A stretch of 64,000 bases of DNA from Ramlibacter sp. WS9 (GTDB taxonomy: Bacteria > Pseudomonadota > Gammaproteobacteria > Burkholderiales > Burkholderiaceae_C). The notes beneath the pieces were generated by a model. The model saw nothing but the letters and a program-made list of their open reading frames with translations, made no database searches and had not been told where the DNA came from. Positions 40,283-49,312 of this stretch are shown piece after piece. The DNA is taken from positions 1-64,000 of the forward strand of contig NZ_RKMB01000022.1 of NCBI RefSeq assembly GCF_003797765.1. The letters run 5' to 3'. Made by a program: the position numbers and the translations under genes. Each line of letters opens with the position of its first letter. Position 1 is the first letter of the stretch.

Positions 40283-42349
40283 TCAGGCCTCGCCCGCCAG
40301 CAGCGCCTTCAGGCCGTCTTCGTCCAGCACCGTGACGCCGAGTTCACGTGCCTTGTCGAGCTTGCTGCCGGCCTCGGCGCCGGCGACCACGAAGTCGGTC
40401 TTCTTGCTGACGGAGCCGGACACTTTGGCGCCGGCGGCCTCCAGCATGTCCTTCGCCTCGTCGCGGCTGAGCGTCGGCAGCGTGCCCGTGAGCACGATCG
40501 TCTTGCCGGCGAGCGGCTTGGGTGTACGCACGGCGGCTTCGCCCTCCTCCCAGGTCACGCCGCACGCGCGCAGCTGCTCCACCACCTCGCGGTTGTGCGG
40601 TTGCTGGAAGAACGTGTGGACGCTTTCGGCGACCACAGGCCCCACGTCCGGCACCTCGAGCAACTGCTCGGTGCTCGCTTCCATGATCGCGTCGAGCTTG
40701 CCGAAGTGCCGCGCCAGGTCCTTGGCCGTGGTCTCGCCCACGTGCCGCACGCCCAGCCCGTAGAGAAAACGCGGCAGGGTCGTCTGCTTGGATTTTTCAA
40801 GCGCGGCCAGCACGTTCTGCGCCGATTTTTCGGCCATGCGGTCCAGGCTGGCCAAGCCCACGAGTCCCAGCTTGTACAGGTCGGGCAAGGTGCGGATGAC
40901 GTTGGCTTCCACAAGCTGGTCGACCAGCTTGTCGCCCAGCCCCTCGATATCCACCGCACGGCGCTGGGCGAAATGCAGGATCGCCTCCTTACGCTGGGCG
41001 CCGCAGAAGAGGCCGCCGGTGCAGCGATGGTTGGCTTCGCCCTCCTCCCGCACGGCGTCCGAGCCGCACACGGGGCACTTGGCCGGCATCTTGAATGCCG
41101 CCGCACCTTGCACACGCTTGTCCACCAGCACCGACACCACTTCCGGGATCACGTCGCCCGCACGCCGCACGATGACCGTGTCACCGACGCGCACGTCCTT
41201 GCGATGGACCTCGTCCTCGTTGTGCAGCGTGGCGTTGGTCACCGTGACGCCGCCCACGAACACCGGCGCGAGCTTCGCCACCGGCGTGAGCTTGCCGGTG
41301 CGCCCCACCTGAACTTCGATGGCCTGCACCGTCGTGAGCTGTTCCTGCGCGGGGTACTTGTGCGCGACAGCCCAGCGCGGCTCGCGAGAGACGAAGCCGA
41401 GCTGCTTTTGCAAGGCCAGGCTGTTGACTTTGTAGACCACGCCGTCGATGTCAAAGGGCAGGCTGTCCCGCTCCTTGCCTACGGCCTGGTGGTACGCCAC
41501 CAATTCCTCGGGGCCGGTGGCGACTTGCGTGCGCGGGGACACCGGAAAGCCCCAGGAGCGCAGGGTCAGCAACGTCTCAAAATGCGATGTGAACGCAGGC
41601 CCGCCCTGCTCCACCGGCGTGATCTCGCCCCAGCCGTAGGCGAAGAAACTGAGCGGCCGCTGCTTTGCGATGCCTGAATCAAGCTGGCGCACCGCGCCGG
41701 CTGCCGCATTGCGCGGATTGACGAACGTCTTCTCGCCCTTCGCTCCCTTGGCGATCTTCTCGCGCTGCAGCTCGTTGAGTTTCTCGAAGTCGTCGCGGCG
41801 CATGTAGACCTCGCCGCGCACTTCGAGAACGGGGGGCACATCTTTAGGTAGGCGCAGCGGAATCTGACCGATGGTGCGGATGTTCTGCGTGACCTCTTCC
41901 CCGATTTCGCCGTCTCCACGTGTCGCGGCTTGCACCAGGACACCGCCTTCATAGCGCAGGTTCAGCGCGAGGCCGTCGAACTTGAGTTCCGCAACGTATT
42001 CGACAGGCGGCGCGGATTCCGCCAGCCCCAGCTCGCGCCGCACGCGCGCATCGAAGTTGCGGGCGCCGGAAGCCTCGATGTCGGTCTCGGTCCGGATCGA
42101 CAGCATCGGCACCTTGTGCCGGACTTTCGCAAAACCTTCCAGCAGCTTGCCGCCAACGCGTTGGGTGGGCGAATCGGGCGTGAGCAGCTCAGGGTGCTGC
42201 GCCTCGATTTCCTGCAGCTCGCGAAACAGCTTGTCGTATTCGGCGTCCGGGATGTCCGGCTCGTCCATCACGTAGTAGCGATGGGCGTGGTGGTGCAGCA
42301 GTTCGCGCAGGGCGTCGGCGCGCTCCTGGATCTTCGGGGTCGCGGGCAT
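40283..42349 (-). CDS. ligA: NAD-dependent DNA ligase
   Basis: A 688-residue LigA. The adenylated Lys123 is in AELKFDGLAL. The OB fold, the four-cysteine zinc finger (CPVCGSD...HRCTGGLFC), helix-hairpin-helix repeats and a C-terminal BRCT domain (KTIVLTGTLPTLSRDEAK) follow in the usual order. It seals nicks in replication and repair. It starts one base after the zipA stop and is the last gene of smc-zipA-ligA. Confidence 0.97.
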   Translation of the reverse strand: MPATPKIQERADALRELLHHHAHRYYVMDEPDIPDAEYDKLFRELQEIEAQHPELLTPDSPTQRVGGKLLEGFAKVRHKVPMLSIRTETDIEASGARNFDARVRRELGLAESAPPVEYVAELKFDGLALNLRYEGGVLVQAATRGDGEIGEEVTQNIRTIGQIPLRLPKDVPPVLEVRGEVYMRRDDFEKLNELQREKIAKGAKGEKTFVNPRNAAAGAVRQLDSGIAKQRPLSFFAYGWGEITPVEQGGPAFTSHFETLLTLRSWGFPVSPRTQVATGPEELVAYHQAVGKERDSLPFDIDGVVYKVNSLALQKQLGFVSREPRWAVAHKYPAQEQLTTVQAIEVQVGRTGKLTPVAKLAPVFVGGVTVTNATLHNEDEVHRKDVRVGDTVIVRRAGDVIPEVVSVLVDKRVQGAAAFKMPAKCPVCGSDAVREEGEANHRCTGGLFCGAQRKEAILHFAQRRAVDIEGLGDKLVDQLVEANVIRTLPDLYKLGLVGLASLDRMAEKSAQNVLAALEKSKQTTLPRFLYGLGVRHVGETTAKDLARHFGKLDAIMEASTEQLLEVPDVGPVVAESVHTFFQQPHNREVVEQLRACGVTWEEGEAAVRTPKPLAGKTIVLTGTLPTLSRDEAKDMLEAAGAKVSGSVSKKTDFVVAGAEAGSKLDKARELGVTVLDEDGLKALLAGEA

Positions 42350-42350
42350 G

Positions 42351-43370
42351 TCAGGAGAAAAGGCGTCTTGCCAACGGTGAGCCGGCCGCGAGGTCGCGCG
42401 TGTCCAGCGTGTCGTAAAGGTGTTCCAGGTCGGCCCCGATCACGTCCAGCCCTTCGACGCGGATCACGTCGCCGTTGTCGTCGGTGATGAGGCCTTCCAT
42501 GGACGCTGCCAGCGCGATGGCTGTGTCGCGCATCCGCACGAAAGGCTGCTCGCTGCGGTCGACCTGCGGCACGTCCAGGCTGAGCGTCACGGCGCGCAGC
42601 GCGGACTGGCTGGGGTCGTCAGCCATCGCGGCCTGGCTGTCGAACGACAAACCGAGCACGGCGGGCGCACCGGGCGCATCGGCGGGCAGCACGAGCCGGC
42701 CTGGGATGGCACCCGGCACGAAGCCCAGCCGCGCGGCATTCTGCTGCACGTAGCCGGGGCTCCATGCGGCAGTCCTTGCGCGCAGCGTCACGCTGAGCTG
42801 CGCATCGTGTGCGCTGGCGAACTGGTCCAGTTCACGCGCGCGGCCGACTTCCTCGAGCATGTCGGGGAAGTCCGGTTCGCCGTTGACCGCGTCGGCGAAG
42901 GCCTGCGCCTTCATGACGAATTCCGAGTATTCGATCTCGTTGAGCGCGCCGGTTCGGTTGGCCAGCTGCACTCCCGCCTGGAACGCGGCGTAGCGCTGGC
43001 CGGGCTGCGGCGCTTCCCACTGTTGCGTCGCCTCGTTGAGGCCTTCGACCGCGAAGGGCTTGCTGCCGGCGCGGCGCGTGGGCGGCATCGCTGCCAAGGC
43101 CGCCTCACCGGAGATGACGGATTCCAGCGCGATCGGCGCCAGCACGTCGATCAAGGCATCCAGCCCGGGTTTCTTTTCCAGTTGCGCAGGCGGCGGCGCC
43201 ATGGGGTCGAAGATCGGCTCGGCACGCTCCGTGGGCTCAATCCGCTCAGTCGGTACCACGGCATCAGGTTGCCGGGGCGTGTTGCGACGCGTCGTCCACG
43301 CATTCCACGCGACAAGGGCCGCCAACACCAGGCCGCCCAGAATCGCCAAGCCAACCGTAAATCCGCTCAT
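42351..43370 (-). CDS. zipA: ZipA-like cell division protein
   Basis: A 339-residue protein with an N-terminal membrane anchor (about residues 5-22), a Pro/Glu-rich linker, and a C-terminal ZipA FtsZ-binding-type domain (from about residue 195, VTLRARTAAWSPGYVQQ onward). ZipA tethers FtsZ to the membrane at the division site. Its four-base overlap with smc and one-base gap to ligA match the known order in this group, which is the main support because ZipA sequences diverge strongly. Confidence 0.85.
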   Translation of the reverse strand: MSGFTVGLAILGGLVLAALVAWNAWTTRRNTPRQPDAVVPTERIEPTERAEPIFDPMAPPPAQLEKKPGLDALIDVLAPIALESVISGEAALAAMPPTRRAGSKPFAVEGLNEATQQWEAPQPGQRYAAFQAGVQLANRTGALNEIEYSEFVMKAQAFADAVNGEPDFPDMLEEVGRARELDQFASAHDAQLSVTLRARTAAWSPGYVQQNAARLGFVPGAIPGRLVLPADAPGAPAVLGLSFDSQAAMADDPSQSALRAVTLSLDVPQVDRSEQPFVRMRDTAIALAASMEGLITDDNGDVIRVEGLDVIGADLEHLYDTLDTRDLAAGSPLARRLFS

Positions 43371-46300
43371 GCAGATTCCGCCATCGAAACCGCCGACTCC
43401 ATGTCCACCGCGACGATGCGCGAGACGCCCTGCTCCTGCATGGTTACGCCGATCAGCTGCTCGGCCATTTCCATCGCAATCTTGTTGTGGCTGATGAAGA
43501 GGAACTGGGTTTCTTTGCTCATGGAGGAAACGAGTTTGGCATAACGCTCCGTGTTGGCGTCATCCAGCGGCGCGTCGACCTCGTCCAGCAGGCAGAACGG
43601 CGCGGGGTTGAGCTGGAAGATCGCGAACACCAGCGCGATCGCCGTGAGCGCCTTCTCACCGCCCGAGAGCAGGTGGATGGTCTGGTTTTTCTTGCCGGGC
43701 GGCTGAGCCATCACCTGCACGCCCGAATCCAGGATCTCGTCGCCCGTCATCACGAGCTTGGCGTTGCCGCCGCCGAACAGCTCGGGGAACATCTTGCCGA
43801 AGTGCTCGTTGACGATGTTGAAGGTGCCGGCCAGGAGATCACGCGTCTCGGCGTCGATCTTCTTGATGGCGTCTTCGAGCGTGGTCATGGCCTCGGTCAA
43901 GTCGGCCGACTGCGCGTCGAGAAACTGCTTGCGCTCGCGCGCGGTCGTCAGCTCATCCAGCGCGGCCAGGTTGACTGCCCCCAGCGAGGCGATTTCGCGG
44001 TGCAGGCGATCGATGTCGCCCTGCATGCCCGACAGGCGAACCTTGCCGTCTTCGACGGACTTCGCCACCGCTTCCAGGTCGGCCTGCGCGTCCGTGAGCA
44101 ACTGCGAATACTGCTCGAAGCCCAGGCGCGCCGCCTGTTCCTTCAGCTGGAATTCGGTGATGCGCTGGCGCAGCGGGTCAAGCTCTCGCTCGAGCTGCAG
44201 GCGGCGCTCGTCGCTGGCACGCAGCTTGGCCGTGAGGTCGTCGTACTCGCTGCGTTTGGCGCCTAGGGCCTGTTCGCGCTCCAGCTTCAGGGACAGCGCG
44301 TTTTGCAGGCCGGCTTGGGCCGCGGCGTCGGTGAGGCGCGAGAGTTCTTCCTTGGCACGCTCTTCCTCGGTGGCGATGGATTGCGCCTGCTGCGCGGCCG
44401 TTTCGATGGCGCGCTGCAGCTCGGCCTTGCGCGCTTCGACCGAGCGCTGCGAGAAAGTCGCTTCCTGCGCCTGCCGCTCGAGGCTGCGCTGCTGTTCGCG
44501 CGATTCGGTGAGCTTGCGCTCCGCATCGATCACGCGCTCGTCCAGTTGCGCGTGACGCTCCTGGCTGTCGGCCAGCTGCATGTCCAGCTCTTCGAAGCGC
44601 GCTTCCGCGGTGACGCGGCGCTCCTGCAACTCTTCCAGCAGCGCGTCCACTTCGGCCAGATCGCCCGCGATCTGCTCGCTGCGGGCGCGAGTCTGCTCGG
44701 CCAACTGCGTCAAGCGCAGCGTCTCGACCTGCAGTTCATGCGCGCGGTCTTGCGTTTCGGCGGCTTCGCGGCGCGCCGACACGAGGCGCTGGGATGCGTC
44801 GGTGTACGCGGCTTCGGCGCGGATCAACGCAGAGCGCGCTTCCTCGGCGATGAGCACCTGCGCGCGCAGCTGCTTTTCGAGATTCTCGATTTCCTGCTGG
44901 CGCGCCAGCAGGCCGGCCTGCTCGGAATCCTGCGCGTAAAAGCTCACGCTGTGCGCGGTGACCGCATGCCCGCTCTTGACGTAGATGACTTCGCCGGGCG
45001 CGAGCTTCTCGCGCATCGCCAGCGCGTCCTCGAAACTCTGGGCGGTGTAGCAGCCGTGCAGCCAGTCGGCCAGCAGCGCCTTCTGGCCCGCGTCGTTCAG
45101 GCGCAGCAAATCCGCCAGGCGCGGCAGAGCGCCCGCGTTTTCCGGCACCGCTGCTTGCGGCGGGCTGTAGAACGCCAGCTTGGCGGGAGGCGCGTCGTTG
45201 CCGAATGCCCGCACCATGTCGAGCCGCGACACTTCGAGCGAGTTCATGCGCTCGCGCAGCGCGGCTTCGAGCGCGCTTTCCCAGCCTTGTTCGATGTGGA
45301 TGCGGCTCCACAGGCCTTGCAAACCGTCCAGGCCATGCTTGGCCAGCCAGGGCCGCAGCTTGCCGTCGGTCTTGACCTTCTCCTGCAGTGCCTTGAGCGC
45401 TTCCATGCGCGCCGACAGGTCGGCCTGCTTGTGGCTTTCGGTGTTGACGGTCTGCTGCTTCGTGCGGCGGTCGTCGTCGAGCTGCGGCACCTGGTCCTGC
45501 AATTCGTGCAGACGGGCGTCAGCGGTTTCAGCAGCTTCCTGCGCGGTTGCGAACTGCGTCTGCAGGTTCGTCAGCCGTGCTTCGTCCGGTGCTGCCAACG
45601 CGTTTCGGTCGGCGGCAAGCTTCTCGCGGCGCTGGTTCAGCTGGCGTGACTGCTCCTCGATGTTGCGCTGGTCGGCGGCCAGCACCTGGATTTGCTGCTG
45701 CACCTGGGCCACGGAGCCGCGTTGCTCGGTGGACTTGGCCTGTGCTTGGCGCAGTGCGTCTTCCAGCTCCGGAAGCTGCTGCGCCTGCTCTTCGACCTGC
45801 GCTGCCAACAGCACGGCTTTTTCTTCGGCTTCGACGCCCTGGGCGGCGAGCGACTCGATCTCGGCGGTGGCGTCGTCCTTGCGAGCGGCCCACTGGGCAG
45901 TCTGCTCTTTCAGCTGAATCAGGCGCTGCTCGACGCGCTGGCGGCCCTCGACGACGAAACGGATCTCCGCTTCGAGCCGGCCCACCTCAGCGCTGGCCTC
46001 GTACAGCTGGCCTTGCGACTGGTTGACCTGATCGCCGGCCGCATAGTGGGCCTGGCGGATCGTTTCCAGCTCGCTTTCGATGCGGCGCAGGTCGGCAACA
46101 CGCGACTCCAAATCGTTGACCGATTTCTCCGCGTCCGCTTTCACCTTCGCCTGGTCGGCTTCGCTCTCGGCACGCTTCAAGAACCACTGCTGGTGCTGCT
46201 TGAGCGTCAGCTCGGACTGCAGCGCGTTGTAGCGTTGCGCCACCTCGGCCTGCTTTTCCAGCTTGTCGAGGTTGCTGTTCAGCTCGCGCAGGATGTCTTC

Positions 46301-46882
46301 CACGCGGGTGAGGTTCTCGCGCGTGTCCGACAGGCGGTTCTCGGTCTCGCGACGGCGCTCCTTGTACTTGGACACGCCCGCCGCTTCTTCGAGGAACAGG
46401 CGCAGCTCTTCCGGCTTGGATTCGATGATTCGGCTGATCGTGCCCTGGCCGATGATGGCGTAGGCGCGCGGCCCGAGGCCGGTGCCGAGGAACACGTCCT
46501 GCACGTCACGGCGGCGTACCGGCTGGTTGTTGATGTAGTAGCTGGACGTGCCGTCGCGGGTCAGCACGCGCTTGACGGCGATCTCAGCGAACTGGGCCCA
46601 CTGGCCGCCGGCGCGATGGTCGGCGTTGTCGAACACCAGCTCGACGGAGGAGCGCGAAGCCGGCTTGCGGGTGGTGGTGCCGTTGAAGATCACGTCCTGC
46701 ATCGACTCGCCGCGCAGCTCGCTGGCGCGCGACTCGCCCAGCACCCAGCGCACGGCATCCATGATGTTGGACTTGCCGCAGCCATTGGGCCCGACGACGC
46801 CCACCAGTTGGCCCGGCAGCAGGAAGTTGGTGGGTTCGGCGAACGACTTGAACCCCGATAACTTGATCGAATTGAGACGCAC
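43367..46882 (-). CDS. smc: Chromosome segregation protein SMC
   Basis: An 1171-residue SMC ATPase. Walker A GPNGCGKSN (31-39) is at the N-terminus and the ABC signature LLSGGEKALTAIAL with Walker B FCLLDEVDAPLDD is near the C-terminus. Two long coiled coils flank a hinge at about residues 515-650. It organises and condenses the chromosome. The 216 bases upstream to the kinase stop hold no gene I can support and should contain its promoter. Confidence 0.97.
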   Translation of the reverse strand: MRLNSIKLSGFKSFAEPTNFLLPGQLVGVVGPNGCGKSNIMDAVRWVLGESRASELRGESMQDVIFNGTTTRKPASRSSVELVFDNADHRAGGQWAQFAEIAVKRVLTRDGTSSYYINNQPVRRRDVQDVFLGTGLGPRAYAIIGQGTISRIIESKPEELRLFLEEAAGVSKYKERRRETENRLSDTRENLTRVEDILRELNSNLDKLEKQAEVAQRYNALQSELTLKQHQQWFLKRAESEADQAKVKADAEKSVNDLESRVADLRRIESELETIRQAHYAAGDQVNQSQGQLYEASAEVGRLEAEIRFVVEGRQRVEQRLIQLKEQTAQWAARKDDATAEIESLAAQGVEAEEKAVLLAAQVEEQAQQLPELEDALRQAQAKSTEQRGSVAQVQQQIQVLAADQRNIEEQSRQLNQRREKLAADRNALAAPDEARLTNLQTQFATAQEAAETADARLHELQDQVPQLDDDRRTKQQTVNTESHKQADLSARMEALKALQEKVKTDGKLRPWLAKHGLDGLQGLWSRIHIEQGWESALEAALRERMNSLEVSRLDMVRAFGNDAPPAKLAFYSPPQAAVPENAGALPRLADLLRLNDAGQKALLADWLHGCYTAQSFEDALAMREKLAPGEVIYVKSGHAVTAHSVSFYAQDSEQAGLLARQQEIENLEKQLRAQVLIAEEARSALIRAEAAYTDASQRLVSARREAAETQDRAHELQVETLRLTQLAEQTRARSEQIAGDLAEVDALLEELQERRVTAEARFEELDMQLADSQERHAQLDERVIDAERKLTESREQQRSLERQAQEATFSQRSVEARKAELQRAIETAAQQAQSIATEEERAKEELSRLTDAAAQAGLQNALSLKLEREQALGAKRSEYDDLTAKLRASDERRLQLERELDPLRQRITEFQLKEQAARLGFEQYSQLLTDAQADLEAVAKSVEDGKVRLSGMQGDIDRLHREIASLGAVNLAALDELTTARERKQFLDAQSADLTEAMTTLEDAIKKIDAETRDLLAGTFNIVNEHFGKMFPELFGGGNAKLVMTGDEILDSGVQVMAQPPGKKNQTIHLLSGGEKALTAIALVFAIFQLNPAPFCLLDEVDAPLDDANTERYAKLVSSMSKETQFLFISHNKIAMEMAEQLIGVTMQEQGVSRIVAVDMESAVSMAESA

Positions 46883-47099
46883 TGGAAAAGCCTGTCTTGA
46901 ACGTTCGGTGGCGGGCGCTGGCGCCGCGTGGGACGCACGATGTTACCCGAGCCGCCCAGGCGTCCTGCGGTGAAAAGGCGCGTTTCCTGGGCTCGGCCCG
47001 GGCGAGGACGTAACCGGGCAGGTTAATTCTTTCGCATTCAGGGCTGCACCCCTGCAACCAGGCATGAATCCGCGAGGCAAAAAACTGCGCTCGCGCAGC

Positions 47100-48890
47100 T
47101 CACGGCTCCACGTGCGGCTCGAGGGGCAGCGTGAAGAACACGCTGGCGCCGGCGCCGGGGCTGCTTTCCGCCCACACGCGGCCGCCATGGCGGCGCACCA
47201 CCTGCTCGACCAAGGCCAGGCCGATGCCGCTTCCCTCGAATTCGCTGCTGGAATGCAATCGGCCGAACGGCTTGAACAAGGCCTCGGCGAACTGCATGTC
47301 GAAGCCCGCCCCGTTGTCCTTGACGGAGATCACTAGGTCGTCCGCTTCCGTGCGGCAAGCGACATGAATGACGGGGTGAGGCTCCTTGCGGGTGTACTTG
47401 ATCGCATTGCCCAACAGGTTGAGCATGACTTGCGCCAGCAAGGGTGGATCTGCGCAGCACTCTCCCAGGGCGCCCAGTTCGAGCGTCACACCGCGGCGGT
47501 CGATTTCGTCCTTGAAGCTGGCCAGGCAATCGTTCACCAGGACACCGAGATCCAGCTTGCGCGGCCGCACTTCCATGTGCGACGTGCGGGCGAAGTGCAG
47601 CAGATCATCGATGAGGCGCCTCATCACTTCCACGTTGCGGTCGATCTTGTCGAGATAGCGCTTGCCGTCGGGCGGCAGGACTGCGCCCGCCTTGTCCCGC
47701 AAGGCCTTGGCAAACCCGTCGATGCTGCCCAGCGGCGCGCGCAGGTCGTGCGACACGAGCAGTGAATAGGCTTCGAGCTGCTCGTTGACGCGCTCCAGTT
47801 GGCGCGTCCGTTGTGCCACGCGCCGGTCGAGCTCGCCGACGACCAGCAAACCGCTCCAGGCCGTCGCGAGTACCGCCGCCAAGGCGGAAATGATCCGTTC
47901 GTCGCCCGCATCGAAGGCCTCGCCCCCCATGCGGTCCGCCGCATACATCCAGCCATGGACGACGTTCCGGGACATAAGCGGACATGCCAGAAAGGTGCGC
48001 ACGGGTGGATGAGTTTCCGGCAGGCCTACAAAATCGCCCGCCTTTTCAGCCACGAGCATCCGCGGCTGCGTCGGATCCAGCACGTGGCGTGCCGCCGCAC
48101 AGTTGCCGATGACTGCTTTCAGCGCATCATGGGTTGCCTGATCGATGCCCGCGCTCGCGAATTCCTGCAATGCGCCGTCGGGCGCAAGGACCGCGACGCC
48201 GACGTAGCGCGCACCGATGACCTCCTGTGCCGCCTCGCAAAACCTCGCGACCATGGCGTCTGGGTCCCTCTCCCAGGACATCTCCATGCCCAGATTGACC
48301 AGGTTGGTCAGGCGCGATACCTCCGACTGGGCGTCGCGCGGCAGTTCGGCGGTCGACAGCGCGCGGGCCTGCACGTGCGCGATTTCAGCGGCGTCAGCCA
48401 GCAGCCGGGCCAACCGATCGTTGCGCTCCCTCACCGTGGCAAGTTGGTCGAACCTGCGCGGCCCGGCCGACCGGCCTGCGGGCCGCTGCATTTGCTCGCC
48501 CGGGTCTGCAACGGGCGTCTGCAACGGGCCCAGCGCTTCATTCACCATCGCCATGATTTCGGCGGGATCGCTCGGCTTGGGCAGCACCCAGCGCACGCGG
48601 ACCCGGTCAGCGGTCTGGCGCGCTTGCCGCGCCCGATAACTGGCTGTGTGGATGATGATCGGAATCGCAGCGGTGGCTTCGTTCCCGCGCAGCCACACAC
48701 AAAGCTGCTCACCGTCCATGTTCGGCATCAGCAGGTCCGTGATGACGAGATCCGGCCGATCGGTGGCGATTTGCTCCATCGCGGCCAGCCCGTCGCCCGC
48801 CTCCGAGACGCGGTGCTCGTAGTAGCCAAGCAGCGTCACCAGCAACTGGCGATTGAGCGGACGGTCGTCGACGACGAGGATGTGGGCCAT
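47100..48890 (-). CDS. Receiver-GAF-histidine kinase
   Basis: A 596-residue sensor kinase without membrane segments. It has an N-terminal receiver (Asp52 in ITDLLMPNMDG), a linker, a GAF-like domain (about 205-350), HisKA with His381 (VSHDLRAPLGS) and an ATPase domain with NLLGNAIKYT, DNGAGFD and GSGIGLALV. The receiver-first layout suggests it is itself a target of another kinase, likely the one encoded two genes upstream. It follows the response regulator by one base. Confidence 0.9.
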   Translation of the reverse strand: MAHILVVDDRPLNRQLLVTLLGYYEHRVSEAGDGLAAMEQIATDRPDLVITDLLMPNMDGEQLCVWLRGNEATAAIPIIIHTASYRARQARQTADRVRVRWVLPKPSDPAEIMAMVNEALGPLQTPVADPGEQMQRPAGRSAGPRRFDQLATVRERNDRLARLLADAAEIAHVQARALSTAELPRDAQSEVSRLTNLVNLGMEMSWERDPDAMVARFCEAAQEVIGARYVGVAVLAPDGALQEFASAGIDQATHDALKAVIGNCAAARHVLDPTQPRMLVAEKAGDFVGLPETHPPVRTFLACPLMSRNVVHGWMYAADRMGGEAFDAGDERIISALAAVLATAWSGLLVVGELDRRVAQRTRQLERVNEQLEAYSLLVSHDLRAPLGSIDGFAKALRDKAGAVLPPDGKRYLDKIDRNVEVMRRLIDDLLHFARTSHMEVRPRKLDLGVLVNDCLASFKDEIDRRGVTLELGALGECCADPPLLAQVMLNLLGNAIKYTRKEPHPVIHVACRTEADDLVISVKDNGAGFDMQFAEALFKPFGRLHSSSEFEGSGIGLALVEQVVRRHGGRVWAESSPGAGASVFFTLPLEPHVEP

Positions 48891-48891
48891 G

Positions 48892-49308
48892 TCAGCTTTG
48901 GGTTGGTGTTGTGGGCGCCTGACCAGCATCCGGCAGGCGCACGTCGAGGAAACCGGCCACCTGATGGGCGAAACGCTGAGGGTCCAGCGGCTTGGCCAGG
49001 TACCCGTCGAAGCCTGCCGAGAGCACCCTGTCCCGGTCGCCCACCATGGCATAGGCCGTCAGCGCGACGATGGGGACACCGGCCATTGCGACGTCGGCGC
49101 GCAACGCGCGCAGCACGCCGAACCCGTCGATCCCCGGCAACCGCAGGTCGCAAAGGACCAGGTCAGGCCGGCGTTCTCGCGCGGCTTTCACCCCGGTTTC
49201 GCCGTCACGCGCCTCGTGACAGGCGAAGCCATGGGCTTCCAGGATGTACCTCGCCAGATCCATGTTGGCGGCGTTGTCTTCGATCAGCAGGACTCGGGCG
49301 ATGGCCAT
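48892..49308 (-). CDS. Single-domain response regulator
   Basis: A 138-residue CheY-like receiver with acidic Glu10-Asp11, phospho-acceptor Asp54 (LCDLRLPGIDG), Thr84 and Lys106 (YLAKPLDP). It has no output domain. Lying between two histidine kinase genes with gaps of 4 and 1 bases, it probably acts as a phosphate shuttle or sink. Confidence 0.92.
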   Translation of the reverse strand: MAIARVLLIEDNAANMDLARYILEAHGFACHEARDGETGVKAARERRPDLVLCDLRLPGIDGFGVLRALRADVAMAGVPIVALTAYAMVGDRDRVLSAGFDGYLAKPLDPQRFAHQVAGFLDVRLPDAGQAPTTPTQS

Positions 49309-49312
49309 GGCC